Below, one piece after another: positions 45,670-55,122 of a stretch of 64,000 nucleotides of DNA. The notes below the pieces were generated by a model. That model ran no database searches, had not been told where the DNA came from, and saw only the letters and a program-made list of their open reading frames with translations. Numbering within the stretch: position 1 is the first letter of the stretch; the number at the start of each line of letters is the position of its first letter. The position numbers and the translations under genes are program-made. The stretch is from Parvibaculum sp002684405 (GTDB taxonomy: Bacteria > Pseudomonadota > Alphaproteobacteria > Parvibaculales > Parvibaculaceae), in the NCBI GenBank assembly GCA_965140395.1, contig OZ223206.1, forward strand, positions 806,001 through 870,000. Reading direction: 5' to 3'.

Positions 45670-46878
45670 ATGATCCCGCCGCGCGACATCTCCTATTTTG
45701 CCCAGACCTGTAGACGACCGCCGCCGGTGCCTTTCGGCATCAAGCAGACCGACCGTCTCTCCCATATGCACATCATCGGGCGGACCGGCACGGGCAAATC
45801 CACTCTCCTGGAAACGCTGGTCCTGCAGGACATACTGGCAGGCCGCGGCTGCGCGCTCGTCGATCCGCATGGCGATCTCGTGGAGCATATCGCCATCATG
45901 GCAGCCCGGCATCGACCGGACGACCTCGTCTATCTCGATGCAGCCGATCCGCTGCAGCCTTATGGCTACAATCCGCTGAAGAAGGTTGCGCCCGCTCGTC
46001 GTCCCCTGGCCGCGTCCGGCTTGATGGAGGTCTTCGCCAAGATGTGGCCCGATGCCTGGGGCCAGCGCATGGAACATATTCTTCGCAACGCGCTCCTCCT
46101 GCTTCTGGATCAGCCCGAGGCGACGCTTGCCGACATTCCCCGGCTCTTTGTCGACGATGTCTATCGCCGATCGGCGGCCTCTATGGTGCGCAATGAGCAG
46201 GTTCGCCTCTTCTGGCAGAAGGAATATCCGAAATACTCCTATCGCTACCGCGCCGACGCCGTCGCCCCGGTCCAAAACAAGGTCGGGGCCTTCCTGGCTG
46301 ACCCGAGACTGAGACGGTTGCTCACGGAGCCCCAAACCCCGCTCTCCTTTCGCCGCATCATGGATGAGGGCAAGGTGCTGCTCGTCAATCTCTCCAAGGG
46401 ACGGTTCGGATCGGACAGCGCGGCGCTTTTGGGCGGGCTCCTCGTCACCTCGATCTCGCTTGCCGCCTTCACGCGGCAGGAGGTGCCGGAAGAGGACCGG
46501 CGCCCCTTCTATCTCTTCGTGGACGAGTTCCAGGAATATACGACGCTCGCCGTCGCCAATATGGCTTCCGAACTGCGCAAGCACGGCATCTCGTTAGCGC
46601 TCGCTCATCAGCACCTTATGCAGCTCGAGCCCGAGGTCCGCAGCACCGTCCTCGGTAATGCCGGGACGCTCATCGCGTTCCGCGTCGGCGCGGAAGATGC
46701 GTCCTTTCTCGGCCGCGAGTTCAGTCCGGTCTTCGGCATGGAGGATCTCCTCGCGCTGCCGAACTATCACATCTATCTGAAGCTCATGATCGATGGGGCA
46801 CCGAGCCGTCCCTTCAGCGCCACGACGCTCATGCATTCATCGCGCCTTAGGGTGCGCAAAGAAAAGGACCGGGAATAA
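45670..46878 (+). CDS. VirD4/TraG-like DNA-transfer ATPase
   Basis: The 402-residue ATPase has Walker A in IGRTGTGKSTLLETL and Walker B in FYLFVDEFQEYTT, plus LVDPHGDL, a pattern of type IV coupling and HerA/FtsK-like proteins that handle DNA during conjugation. No N-terminal membrane helices are visible, so it may be a soluble relative. No other transfer genes (relaxase, mating pore) occur in the window. Its stop codon lies in the loop of a terminator hairpin. Confidence 0.8.
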   Translation: MIPPRDISYFAQTCRRPPPVPFGIKQTDRLSHMHIIGRTGTGKSTLLETLVLQDILAGRGCALVDPHGDLVEHIAIMAARHRPDDLVYLDAADPLQPYGYNPLKKVAPARRPLAASGLMEVFAKMWPDAWGQRMEHILRNALLLLLDQPEATLADIPRLFVDDVYRRSAASMVRNEQVRLFWQKEYPKYSYRYRADAVAPVQNKVGAFLADPRLRRLLTEPQTPLSFRRIMDEGKVLLVNLSKGRFGSDSAALLGGLLVTSISLAAFTRQEVPEEDRRPFYLFVDEFQEYTTLAVANMASELRKHGISLALAHQHLMQLEPEVRSTVLGNAGTLIAFRVGAEDASFLGREFSPVFGMEDLLALPNYHIYLKLMIDGAPSRPFSATTLMHSSRLRVRKEKDRE

Positions 46879-46889
46879 TCCCGGTCCTT
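46864..46889 (-). terminator. Intrinsic terminator between convergent genes
   Basis: An 11-bp perfect stem (AAGGACCGGGA with TCCCGGTCCTT) with loop ATAA. On the minus strand it is followed by TTTTCTTT, so it should end the parB-like transcript; it overlaps the end of the TraG-like gene. Confidence 0.8.
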
Positions 46890-46900
46890 GAGTTGCAGCC

Positions 46901-48790
46901 TTAGCCTTCGACTGCGGCGTTTTCGTCCTCTGCCGGCATGGGCGGCATCCTGAGCGGGTTGGGTAGCCAGCCGGAACCTTTGAGGAGGCCCTCGGCGAGC
47001 TCCGCCATCTCCGCCTTTTTGAGGCCGTCGAGAAGACGCGCCTTTTCGGGTGACACCGCCTCGGCGACGGCCTCCTCGATCTGGGCCTTGGTCAGGTGGT
47101 CGAGGAAATGCGTCCTGGTGGGCTGCCACCAGATGCTCATATCGAGCGAGACGGTCCGGGTGAGATCGTCGATCTCGGCAAACCGCTCCTCCGCCCGCTC
47201 ATAGCGCCGGCTAACCCCGTCCAGGGTGAGTGCGACGCAATGGGCGAGAAGATCGAGAAGGTCCCTCTCCTCCGCCGCCATCAGCCAATCCCAGAGCGCC
47301 TCTACATTGGGCAGACGTTCCCGCCAGGCGCTATGCCGGGCGAGACAGGCCGCCGAAGCCGAGCTTTCCCCAATACTCTTGGAAAAACTCCCCAGCTCGA
47401 GGAAGGATGGCACGATGTCGATGGAAGCCGGCGGGTAGAGATCGTAGAAGAGCGGTAGGACCAGCCGGCGAAGGAGAGCGGCAAGCGCCACTTTTGGATC
47501 GCCGGCAATTTTCTCTCTCAGCGCCGCAGTCCGATGCGCGGTCAGATCCGCCAGCAAGGCGTCGGAATATCCGCTGCCATTGCCACTGGGCTTGACCCCG
47601 CCGTCTTCGGAACCTTGCTTGCCTGCGGCCTGCCGTTTCCGGTCCTCGGGTCGAACAAGGCCCTCCTTCACATTGAGGTCCCCCGATGGCGAGAGGCTCA
47701 GCATGACGCCAGCGGTCTTCTTTTCATCTTCCGGCCAGACAGGGTCCCGCTTCTGGAGCGCGTCCATCTCCTCATCGAGCCGGTCGAGTTCCTTCATGAG
47801 TTCCTCGTCTTCCTGCTCCTCAAGCTTTTCGACGAGTTCGTCATAGCGCCGGGCCAGCGTATCGAGTTTCGCCTTGTCGTCTTCCGGCAGCGGCACCTCA
47901 ACAGGTTTGAGCTGACCGTATTTTGCAAGCCCGCCATAGTCGGCCTCGATCATGATCTCGACCCAACCCCAGCCTTCCTCGCGATGCGCTTGAGCCTTCG
48001 CCTCCAGCTTTTCGGCCACGAGACGATCGAGAAGCCGGCTGTCCGCAAAATAACCCTCACCTTCCGGCTGAAAGAGGTCCCGGATCACCGTGCCGCCCGC
48101 CGCCTCATAAGCCTCCGTCCCGATGAAACGGGCCCGGCGATCATACCCGTCGACAAGCTCTTGCGTCAGATGGCGCCGGATCGCGTGAGGCGAGCGATCG
48201 CCATGCGGTCCGTCGAACCAGAAAGTTTCCTGGGCCGCATGGTCGTCGGTGATCGCGAAGGCCATGAGCTGATCGAGCGTCAGCTCGTCGGCCCGATAGG
48301 CGGCGATCAGACGGGGCGAGACAGCACCGAGCTTCAATCGCTGCGCCACGACCTTCGGTGGAATCGCGAAGCGGGCCGCGATCTCCTCCGCGGACAGCCC
48401 GTCCTTCTGCAGTTTTGAGAAGGCGTCGAACTGGTCCGCCGGATGAAGCGGCGCCCGCATGATGTTTTCCGCGAGCGAAACCTCGACAAGGTCGAGAGTC
48501 TCGCTGTTCTCCAGCACCGCGCAGGGCACGGGATGATCCGGCTCGATGGTCTTGCGCTTGGCGAGAAGCTTCAGCGCCGCGAGGCGCCTGCCGCCGGCCA
48601 CCACTTCATAGAGCGGCTCGCTCTTGCCGTTCCCGTTCCGCACGGCGCGGACGAGAAGGTTTTCAAGGAGACCGTGAGAAGCGATGCTGGTGGCCAGCTG
48701 GTCGATATCGGCCTTTAGGCCGGTTTTGCGCACATTGAGCGCGGCCCGCTTCAACTGGCAAAGCGGGATCGTCATGAGAGTCGTGCTCAT
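46901..48790 (-). CDS. ParB/Spo0J-like partition protein
   Basis: The 629-residue protein begins with a ParB N-terminal domain (NVRKTGLKADIDQLATSI, then GGRRLAALKLL and CAVLENSETLDLVEVSLAEN) and continues with a helix-turn-helix region (GLSAEEIAARFAIPPKVVAQ). The long C-terminal half (300-629) is acidic and unassigned. Such oversized ParB-like proteins are frequent on plasmids and integrative elements. No parA is nearby. ATG 48790 is preferred over 48856 because the ParB domain begins directly after it. Confidence 0.85.
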   Translation of the reverse strand: MSTTLMTIPLCQLKRAALNVRKTGLKADIDQLATSIASHGLLENLLVRAVRNGNGKSEPLYEVVAGGRRLAALKLLAKRKTIEPDHPVPCAVLENSETLDLVEVSLAENIMRAPLHPADQFDAFSKLQKDGLSAEEIAARFAIPPKVVAQRLKLGAVSPRLIAAYRADELTLDQLMAFAITDDHAAQETFWFDGPHGDRSPHAIRRHLTQELVDGYDRRARFIGTEAYEAAGGTVIRDLFQPEGEGYFADSRLLDRLVAEKLEAKAQAHREEGWGWVEIMIEADYGGLAKYGQLKPVEVPLPEDDKAKLDTLARRYDELVEKLEEQEDEELMKELDRLDEEMDALQKRDPVWPEDEKKTAGVMLSLSPSGDLNVKEGLVRPEDRKRQAAGKQGSEDGGVKPSGNGSGYSDALLADLTAHRTAALREKIAGDPKVALAALLRRLVLPLFYDLYPPASIDIVPSFLELGSFSKSIGESSASAACLARHSAWRERLPNVEALWDWLMAAEERDLLDLLAHCVALTLDGVSRRYERAEERFAEIDDLTRTVSLDMSIWWQPTRTHFLDHLTKAQIEEAVAEAVSPEKARLLDGLKKAEMAELAEGLLKGSGWLPNPLRMPPMPAEDENAAVEG

Positions 48791-48993
48791 GGGTATCTCT
48801 CCGATGATGTGTTTGAGGAATGCGATGCCGGGACCGCTGATCGATCGGTGCCGCATCGCAGGGCCTTGGGAAAGAACAGGCCTTTCCCCATCGTCAGGGA
48901 GAGGAGCGTCCGGTAGGGAGACTCGAAACTTTGTCGCTATGGCAAGGCGACGAGGCCGCTTGGGTATATCCGTGCGCTTGTTGGGACAAAAAC

Positions 48994-49083
48994 TGGCCGA
49001 TCTTCGATCATGCCTAACTCTCTGAATAAACGAACCTATCGGGGTATGAGGACTTCAATTTGGCCGATCTTTTGGCCGATCCT
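48994..49083 (+). repeat. Three short repeats TGGCCGATC(T/C)T
   Basis: Copies start at 48994, 49061 and 49073, all in the same direction; the last two are tandem with a 12-base period. They lie in the 320-base gap upstream of the parB-like gene and could be its binding sites or iterons. The rest of this gap shows no gene. Confidence 0.5.
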
Positions 49084-49110
49084 GTCTCTTTGCCGAGGTA
49101 TCATTTTGAA

Positions 49111-49314
49111 ATGAGCAAATCGGTCACGAAGAGGGGTAAGCGTTCCGCCAAAGCCATCACGCTTGGACGCGAGCGTTTCGCCAAGATCTGCGCGATAGAG
49201 GGCATTCGCCTATCTCCGCGGGCCATTGCCGATCTTGAAGAGTTCGACCGCAAGGGCTTGTCGCCTGAGGAGAAACGAGCCGCGATCAGACTTAGATACG
49301 GCAAGCGCTCTTAG
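49111..49314 (+). CDS. Small basic hypothetical protein
   Basis: The 67-residue protein is Lys/Arg-rich with a helical centre (LSPRAIADLEEFDRKGLSPE). It resembles small proteins encoded beside integrases but has no assigned role. It overlaps the end of the convergent integrase gene by four bases. An in-frame start at 49060 would add 17 residues. Confidence 0.55.
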   Translation: MSKSVTKRGKRSAKAITLGRERFAKICAIEGIRLSPRAIADLEEFDRKGLSPEEKRAAIRLRYGKRS

Positions 49315-50534
49315 GCGCCACGCTTGCCTTGAGGGCGGCGACTCCCGAACTTCGCGGATCTCAGTCTGTCGATCTCTTTCGCCCACCACGCCATCATCTT
49401 GACGCGTTCCTCCCAATGCTCGCCCCGCGCATAGGCACGGCGCACATCATTTCCCTCGACATGGCCAAGCTGCCGCTCGATCGCATCGGCGCTCCATTTG
49501 CCGCTCTCATTGAGAAGTGTTGAGGCGGAAGCGCGGAAACCATGCGCGGTCGCCTCTTCTTTCGAATAACCCATACGGCGCAGGGCGGCATTGAGCGTAT
49601 TGTCGGAAATCGGACGCTCGCTCGACCGGACGCTTGGAAAGAGCAGCTTCCCCTCCCCAGTCATTTCCCGGAGTTCCTTGAGACAGGCGATCGCCTGGGG
49701 CGCCAGGGGACTGCGGTGCGCGCGTCGCATCTTCGTTTTCTCCGCAGGGACGGTCCAGACAGCCTCTTCAAGGTCGAACTCCCGCCATTCGGCCGTTCTG
49801 AGCTCGCCCGGGCGCGGGAAAAGGAGTGCCATGAGCTTAAGCGCGATCCGCGTTTCCGGCTGGCCGTCGAAACCGTCAATTGCGCGCAGCAGACCGCCGA
49901 AGGGTTTCGGATCGGTGATAGCCGCGCGCGGCGTCACGGTCGGTGTGGTCAGCGCGCCCTGGAGACCTGCGGTGGGATCGATATCCGCACGCGCCGTCGC
50001 AATCGCATAACGACAGACCGCCCCGATAGTCGAGCGCAGGCGTCGCGCGGTCTCATAGCGTCCGCGCTTCTCGACGGCACGCAAGACGGCCAGCACTTCG
50101 ACGGGACGGATTTCGCTGACGCGCTTGGGTCCCAGAATGGGCATTGCGAACTCGAGCAGCCATTCCGTTTTCGAAAGTGTCGCCGGCGCTCTGTTCTCGC
50201 GGCGAAGCTTGTCGAGATATTCCCCGGCGACTGCTTCGAAGCTGTCATCAGGGAACTGACTTTCTAGCTTTTCGAGTTTCTTGACGTGGCTAGGATCCTC
50301 GCCTGCCGCAAGCAGGCCCTTCGCCCGCTCGCGTTCCGCACGTGCCTGGACAAGGGTGACGTTCGGATATTTGCCGATCGACAGTCCCTTCTGCTTGCCG
50401 CGATAGCGATAGGCGAAGCGCCAGAGACGCGATCCGCTCGGATAAACCCACAGCTGAAGGCCTCCCATGTCCGAGAGCTTGTAAAGCTTCTCGCGGGGCT
50501 TCGCCTTCCTGCATGCGAGGTCCGTCAGCGGCAT
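49311..50534 (-). CDS. int: P4-type tyrosine integrase of the island
   Basis: The 407-residue enzyme has the N-terminal DUF4102 domain (LTDLACRKAKPREKLYKLSD), a core-binding domain and a catalytic domain with Arg in PRPGELRTAEW, the HGFR box, LGH and the terminal Tyr in RRAYARG. Such integrases insert islands into tRNA genes. Its start lies 184 bases from the 3' end of tRNA-Phe and it reads away from the tRNA, the normal arrangement at an island border. The island thus extends to lower coordinates. Confidence 0.95.
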   Translation of the reverse strand: MPLTDLACRKAKPREKLYKLSDMGGLQLWVYPSGSRLWRFAYRYRGKQKGLSIGKYPNVTLVQARAERERAKGLLAAGEDPSHVKKLEKLESQFPDDSFEAVAGEYLDKLRRENRAPATLSKTEWLLEFAMPILGPKRVSEIRPVEVLAVLRAVEKRGRYETARRLRSTIGAVCRYAIATARADIDPTAGLQGALTTPTVTPRAAITDPKPFGGLLRAIDGFDGQPETRIALKLMALLFPRPGELRTAEWREFDLEEAVWTVPAEKTKMRRAHRSPLAPQAIACLKELREMTGEGKLLFPSVRSSERPISDNTLNAALRRMGYSKEEATAHGFRASASTLLNESGKWSADAIERQLGHVEGNDVRRAYARGEHWEERVKMMAWWAKEIDRLRSAKFGSRRPQGKRGA

Positions 50535-50717
50535 ATCCCAGAAATACTACGAACGGGATTCGATACCAACACCCTCGCGAATCTTTGCCAACAAATTGCC
50601 AACAATTTCTCTGCGTTGGGGTGTTCAGCGACATTCAGCCATGTTCAGGAAATACTTTTTAAATCAGCGTGTTAACGCCGATTTTCACGGATATTAGCGT
50701 TGGCTGAAATGAAGGAA

Positions 50718-50793
50718 TGGTGCCCAGGGGCGGAATCGAACCACCGACACTGCGATTTTCAGTCGCATGCTCTACCAACTGAGCTACCTGGGC
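50718..50793 (-). tRNA. tRNA-Phe (GAA)
   Basis: On the minus strand a full cloverleaf is readable: acceptor GCCCAGG with CCTGGGC, D-arm AGCTCAGTTGGTAGAGC, anticodon loop with GAA, T-arm GGTTCGATTCC and a CCA end encoded. It is the probable attachment site of the island. No second copy of its 3' end was found in the window. Confidence 0.97.
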
Positions 50794-50946
50794 GGAAGCT
50801 CCAAAGCGGGGCGGGCTCTTGAGGCCCCGGCAAACCGCCTTGGTGAGGTTCGCGGGTTATAAGAGATTGATCCGGCACTGTCCAGAGGTGCCGCACAGCT
50901 TTCGGTCAGAATATCGAAAGCCGAATTGGCGAACAGGGTTAAGGGC

Positions 50947-51195
50947 TTACCTGCCTCCGCCGCGCTCGCCCTCTTCGTCGAGATCAAGGCTTTCGGGGTC
51001 GAAATCGTCGGGCGGCTCCACGGCGGGAATCGCATAGCCCTCGCTCAGCCAGCGATTGAGATCGACATCCGCGCAATGCTTCGAGCAGAAGGGATGGACA
51101 TCGGGCGCAGATTTCTTGCCGCAAATCGGGCAAGGCCTTGGCACGCGCAAAGGAATGACCTTGCCGTCCCGTTCTCCGCTCTCCTTCCCGCTCAT
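50947..51195 (-). CDS. yacG: DNA gyrase inhibitor YacG
   Basis: The 82-residue zinc-finger protein has PCPICGKK and HPFCSKHCADVDLNRWLSEGY (21 residues, shown in two parts: HPFCSKHCAD and VDLNRWLSEGY). It is small and acidic at the C-terminus, as in the family, and inhibits gyrase by binding GyrB. Its start overlaps the stop of the RNase G gene by four bases. Confidence 0.9.
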   Translation of the reverse strand: MSGKESGERDGKVIPLRVPRPCPICGKKSAPDVHPFCSKHCADVDLNRWLSEGYAIPAVEPPDDFDPESLDLDEEGERGGGR

Positions 51196-52712
51196 TGCAG
51201 CACCCCGACATCCAGCTTTTCGCGGGCGTAATCGGGCTCCGGCACGAGACTGACCGCCGCGGCGACTTTCTGGCTCAGCCGTTCCAGCAGATAGGGGTTA
51301 CCTCGCTCCAGCCAGTCCACCACTTCGGCGGACGCATGCGCAACGAGCGTGCGGCCCGGAGCTCCTGCCGCTTCGCGCTGGATGCGCCGCAAGAGATCGT
51401 TTGCCACCGTCGCACAGGTCTTGCGGCGCGGCCTGCAATTGGCATAGGCGGGTTCGGTCAGCAGCTTGTCCAGCGGCTCGCGCACGCGCTTCCTTGTCAT
51501 CTCTACCAGGCCGAATTCCGACATGGCCGAGATCTGGGTCGGCACGCGGTCGCGCGCAAACCCCGTTTCCAGCGCGTCGATCACCTTTGCGATGTTGTCG
51601 GGTTCGTTCAGGTGAATGAAATCGATCACCACGATACCGCCCGTACCGCGCAGGCGAAGCTGGTGGACGATTTCCTCCACCGCTTCAAGATTGATGCGCG
51701 CGCTTGTTTCTTCCAGGCCGGTGGCCGCGGTGTAACGGCCGGAATTCACATCGATCGCGGTCAGCGCTTCCGTCGTCTCTATGGTGATCCAACCGCCCGA
51801 GGGCAGTTCCACACGCGGCTCCAGCGCAGTTTCGATCTGTCCGTCCACATCGTAAAGGGCAAAAAGAGGCCCCGGCCCGTTGAAGAGCTGTACCCGGTCC
51901 AGCATTTCAGGCATGGCACGCTTGCAGTAGTGCTTTGCTTCCGCAAAGGCTTCAGCATCGTCGATCAGCACACGTTCGGTGTCGGCATTCACGCAGTCGC
52001 GCAGCGTCTTTGCCACCGGATCGAGATCGTGAAAGACGACGGAAGGCGGCGAAGATCGTTTCTGCCTGTCGCGGACCTGGCGCCATTCCTCGGCGAGCTG
52101 TCGTGCGTCAGCGGCTATCTCTTCCGCCGTCGCGCCGATGGCGGCGGTGCGCACGATGAAGCCCGCGGGCTCGCCCGTAACGCCACAGGCGTTGAAGCGC
52201 TCGACCATTTCTTCCACCAGCGCGGTCAGCCTTTCGCGCTCAGGCTCGTCCTCGATACGGCGCGACAGCGCAACGCCGGACTGGTTGGGCACCAATACGA
52301 GCAGGCGTCCGGGCAGCGTGACATTGGCGGAAAGGCGCGCGCCCTTTTCGCTGATCGGGTCCTTCACCGCCTGGACGAGAATTTCCTGTCCTTCCGTGAC
52401 GCAAGCGGAGATAGGCGGCAATGTGCCTTCATCAAGGCCCGTCAATTCGCACAGGCATCTCGCCTCGCGCGCGCCAAGAAAGCCCGCGCGCTCCAGACCG
52501 ATTTCCACGAAGGCGGCCTGCATGCCCGGCAGCACACGCTGCACACGGCCCAGAAAGATATTTCCGATGACGGAATGCCCTGCACGTCCCGTCCTGTCCT
52601 TCAGCGCATCCGCCATGGTGCGCTCCAGAAAGAACTCGACAGGACGACCGCTTTCGACGACCGCGACGCGCGTTTCGCCGGGGCCGACATTGATCAGCAC
52701 TTCCTCCGACAT
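51192..52712 (-). CDS. rng: Ribonuclease E/G family protein
   Basis: The 506-residue enzyme has an S1-like N-terminal part (GNIFLGRVQRVLPGMQAAFV), the catalytic region with Asp residues in TAIDVNSGRYT and VVIDFIHL, and lacks the long C-terminal scaffold of RNase E. It is the RNase G-type member that processes rRNA and decays mRNA. ATG 52712 (SEEVLINVG) is chosen; AGGGGA lies just upstream. Confidence 0.9.
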   Translation of the reverse strand: MSEEVLINVGPGETRVAVVESGRPVEFFLERTMADALKDRTGRAGHSVIGNIFLGRVQRVLPGMQAAFVEIGLERAGFLGAREARCLCELTGLDEGTLPPISACVTEGQEILVQAVKDPISEKGARLSANVTLPGRLLVLVPNQSGVALSRRIEDEPERERLTALVEEMVERFNACGVTGEPAGFIVRTAAIGATAEEIAADARQLAEEWRQVRDRQKRSSPPSVVFHDLDPVAKTLRDCVNADTERVLIDDAEAFAEAKHYCKRAMPEMLDRVQLFNGPGPLFALYDVDGQIETALEPRVELPSGGWITIETTEALTAIDVNSGRYTAATGLEETSARINLEAVEEIVHQLRLRGTGGIVVIDFIHLNEPDNIAKVIDALETGFARDRVPTQISAMSEFGLVEMTRKRVREPLDKLLTEPAYANCRPRRKTCATVANDLLRRIQREAAGAPGRTLVAHASAEVVDWLERGNPYLLERLSQKVAAAVSLVPEPDYAREKLDVGVLQ

Positions 52713-52821
52713 CAATCCCCTTGCCATCTTCCGACCGCGACCCCCATCACAGACGGATACGGAACCCCTAATTTGCAAACCAATTCTGGAAAAATGATCC
52801 TAGCAGCAATTTGCGCTGCGT

Positions 52822-53448
52822 TCATAGATGCGGCGAAAGGACCCGATAGCCCCTGCCGGTCAGCAATTGAGCGGTCTCATAGAGCGGCAGACCGACTACG
52901 GATGAGTAGGATCCCGAAATTTCGCGCACAAACGCTGCGGCAAGCCCCTGAATAGCATAGCCACCCGCCTTGCCGTCCCACTCGCCGCTATCGAGATAGG
53001 CGGCAATTTCCGTCTCGGAAAGGCGCTTGATGCCGACCTTCGTCGCCACAACGCGGCAACTGAACGTACCGTCGCCGGCAAGGCACAGCCCGGTATAGAC
53101 CCTGTGTGTCCGGCCCGACAGAAGCCGCAGGCATCGATCTGCTTCCGCCCGATCGAGCGTTTTGGGCAGGATGCGCCGTCCACATGCTACGACCGTATCA
53201 GCCGCCAGCACGAAAGCGTCCGGCTCGGCCGCCGCCACGGCTTGCACCTTTTCCCGCGCCAGCCTGCCGGCATGGACGCGCGGTGGCTCGTCGCGCAGCG
53301 GTGTCTCGTCGATGTCCGACGGAATTACCGCATCGGGAGCGATGCCGATTTGTGCCAGGAGAGCAAGGCGGCGCGGCGAGGCGCTGGCAAGAACCAGCCT
53401 GCGGCGCGCACCGCCGGAAGCGTTCGCACTGTGAGGGGCGACGCTCAC
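52822..53448 (-). CDS. maf: Maf-family nucleotide pyrophosphatase
   Basis: The 208-residue protein has LASASPRRLALLAQIG at the N-terminus, VLAADTVVACGRRILPKT in the middle and GGYAIQG, all Maf signatures. These enzymes hydrolyse non-canonical nucleoside triphosphates. It overlaps infA by four bases. Confidence 0.92.
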   Translation of the reverse strand: MSVAPHSANASGGARRRLVLASASPRRLALLAQIGIAPDAVIPSDIDETPLRDEPPRVHAGRLAREKVQAVAAAEPDAFVLAADTVVACGRRILPKTLDRAEADRCLRLLSGRTHRVYTGLCLAGDGTFSCRVVATKVGIKRLSETEIAAYLDSGEWDGKAGGYAIQGLAAAFVREISGSYSSVVGLPLYETAQLLTGRGYRVLSPHL

Positions 53449-53663
53449 TTGAATCGGTAGGTAATCCGGCCCTTGGTCAGATCATAGGGCGTCATTTCGA
53501 CGAGCACCTTGTCCCCCGCCAGCACGCGGATGCGGTTCTTGCGCATCTTGCCTGCCGTGTGGGCAATGATCTCGTGATCATTTTCCAGCTTCACCCGGAA
53601 AGTGGCATTCGGGAGGAGTTCGACTACGACCCCCTCGAATTCGAGTGTTTCTTCCTTCGCCAT
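53445..53663 (-). CDS. infA: Translation initiation factor IF-1
   Basis: The 72-residue S1-fold protein matches IF-1 along its whole length (MAKEETLEFEGVVVELLPNA, the RIRVLAGDKVLVEMTPYDL region, GRITYRFK). IF-1 binds the 30S A site during initiation. It precedes maf in the same direction. Confidence 0.98.
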   Translation of the reverse strand: MAKEETLEFEGVVVELLPNATFRVKLENDHEIIAHTAGKMRKNRIRVLAGDKVLVEMTPYDLTKGRITYRFK

Positions 53664-53789
53664 TCACAACCCTTTGAAATTTGGCCGAAGAATGGTCAGA
53701 AAGGCGCCCGAAATCAAGTACTGCATGCACCCTCTTTTCGCAGGGGCAGCAAAGTACTCACAAAAAAGCGACAAATCCGCTGGAATGGC

Positions 53790-54515
53790 TCAGTTCGCTA
53801 GCAGATATTCGATCGTCGAAACGACGCGAACGGTCTTGTCGATCTGCTCGCTTTGCTGAATACCGGGGGCATTGTCGCGCGGCAGGATCTGGAACTGGCC
53901 CTGATAGGCGCGGCGGATGCCGTTGAGGCTAGTGCCGGAATCCCTGGCGAAGGTCTGTGCGGCTTCCTTGGCGCGGCCCATCGCCTCTTCGATCATCTCA
54001 CCCTTTACCTTGTTGAGGCCGGTGAAAAGATAGGAGGGACGGCTCGGACCGCGGTCGCTGGAAAGAACAATCCCCGCCGCGACCAGATTGCCGGTCGACC
54101 GGTTCGCCTCGGCAACCTTGTCCACATCGGTAGAGCGCACCATCACGAGCTGGCTGATGATGAAACGAATATCCACCGGCCCGGAGCGATAGGCCTGCGC
54201 CATGCGGTCGGTCACTTCGGGGCTTTCCACAGAGATTTCATCGTCAGAAAATCCTTCGCTTTTCAGGAATTTGATCACCGCCTTCGTACTCACCGCGATC
54301 TGGGCCTGAACACCTTCGACGTTGTTGCCGGTCGCCACGAACCGAATGGGCCAGAGAGCAAGGTCAGCTTTCACATCACGCTCGGAAAGCCCTTTCACGG
54401 TGACCGAGCGGTCGCCAAGCCGCGACTCAACGAGGCCCTGCCCGCCGAAATAGCCACCAAGGGCTATTCCGACACCCAGAATGGCGGCGGCGACGATTGC
54501 GAAAACATTATTCAT
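53790..54515 (-). CDS. SIMPL-domain (DUF541) protein
   Basis: The 241-residue protein has an N-terminal membrane helix or uncleaved signal (MNNVFAIVAAAILGVGIALG) and the DUF541 pattern (VTVKGLSERDVKADLA, FLKSEGFSDDEISVES). It is probably periplasmic; the function is unknown. GGAGGAAG seven bases before ATG 54515 decides the start. Confidence 0.85.
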   Translation of the reverse strand: MNNVFAIVAAAILGVGIALGGYFGGQGLVESRLGDRSVTVKGLSERDVKADLALWPIRFVATGNNVEGVQAQIAVSTKAVIKFLKSEGFSDDEISVESPEVTDRMAQAYRSGPVDIRFIISQLVMVRSTDVDKVAEANRSTGNLVAAGIVLSSDRGPSRPSYLFTGLNKVKGEMIEEAMGRAKEAAQTFARDSGTSLNGIRRAYQGQFQILPRDNAPGIQQSEQIDKTVRVVSTIEYLLAN

Positions 54516-54658
54516 GAGCGGACTTCCTCCCGGCAAAACGGCATACCCCGTGTGCGGTTATTATAGGGAGGCTTGTGTCGAGAATGCGACCCCGGCAGAC
54601 GCCGCATGGCCCAGAATGGGTAGGCCGGTCGCCGGAGGGGGGATCCGGCACCCGCCCG

Positions 54659-55120
54659 CTATCCGACGCGCCGCTCGGTCCGCCCGAAGCGCTTCTCAAT
54701 CAGGCGTTTGAGCTGGTCGCGCAATTCACGATAGGCGACGAGACGGCGCTCTCGGCTACCGCCGGTAGGGGTAGCCAGCGGATCGATCACGTCCCAGTAT
54801 TCGACTTCCGTCGCCGCAGACCGGGTAGCTCCCTCGGCGGCTTCCTTCGCCTCCGGCGTCAGCGCCACAATCACGTCATAGGATGTGAGGTCGTCCAGCT
54901 CATCGACCCCGCGCGGCATATGGGATGCAATGTCGACCCCGACTTCGCCCATCACCTCCGCGGCGAAGGGATCGGGGTCGCCGGGCGTCACGCCCGCCGA
55001 CTGCGTGAAGATACGGCCCGGATAGAGCGCCTTCATCAGCCCCTCGGCCATGGGGGAGCGGATCGCGTTGAGGTTGCAGATAAACAGCACCGAGCCCGGC
55101 AATTTCCCTTCTCCCGCCAT
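54659..55120 (-). CDS. Low-molecular-weight protein-tyrosine phosphatase family
   Basis: The 153-residue protein has the P-loop CNLNAIRS (Cys15 to Arg21, CX5R), SAGVTPGDPDPFA and YDVIVALTPEA. The usual general-acid DP motif is not obvious, so the substrate may differ, and arsenate reductase-like activity is an alternative. It starts two bases after the upstream UPF0262 stop. Confidence 0.85.
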   Translation of the reverse strand: MAGEGKLPGSVLFICNLNAIRSPMAEGLMKALYPGRIFTQSAGVTPGDPDPFAAEVMGEVGVDIASHMPRGVDELDDLTSYDVIVALTPEAKEAAEGATRSAATEVEYWDVIDPLATPTGGSRERRLVAYRELRDQLKRLIEKRFGRTERRVG

Positions 55121-55122
55121 GC

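Noticed and set aside
1..50717. Second copy of the tRNA-Phe 3' end as the other island border
   Set aside because: Reading for GCCCAGGGG and GGAATCGAACC gave no second match in the window, so the border could not be placed.
51195..52955. Long open frame of 586 codons opposite the RNase G gene
   Set aside because: It is antisense to a well-conserved gene, and the GC-rich third positions explain the lack of stops. The same holds for long frames opposite murA, hisD and the serine recombinase.
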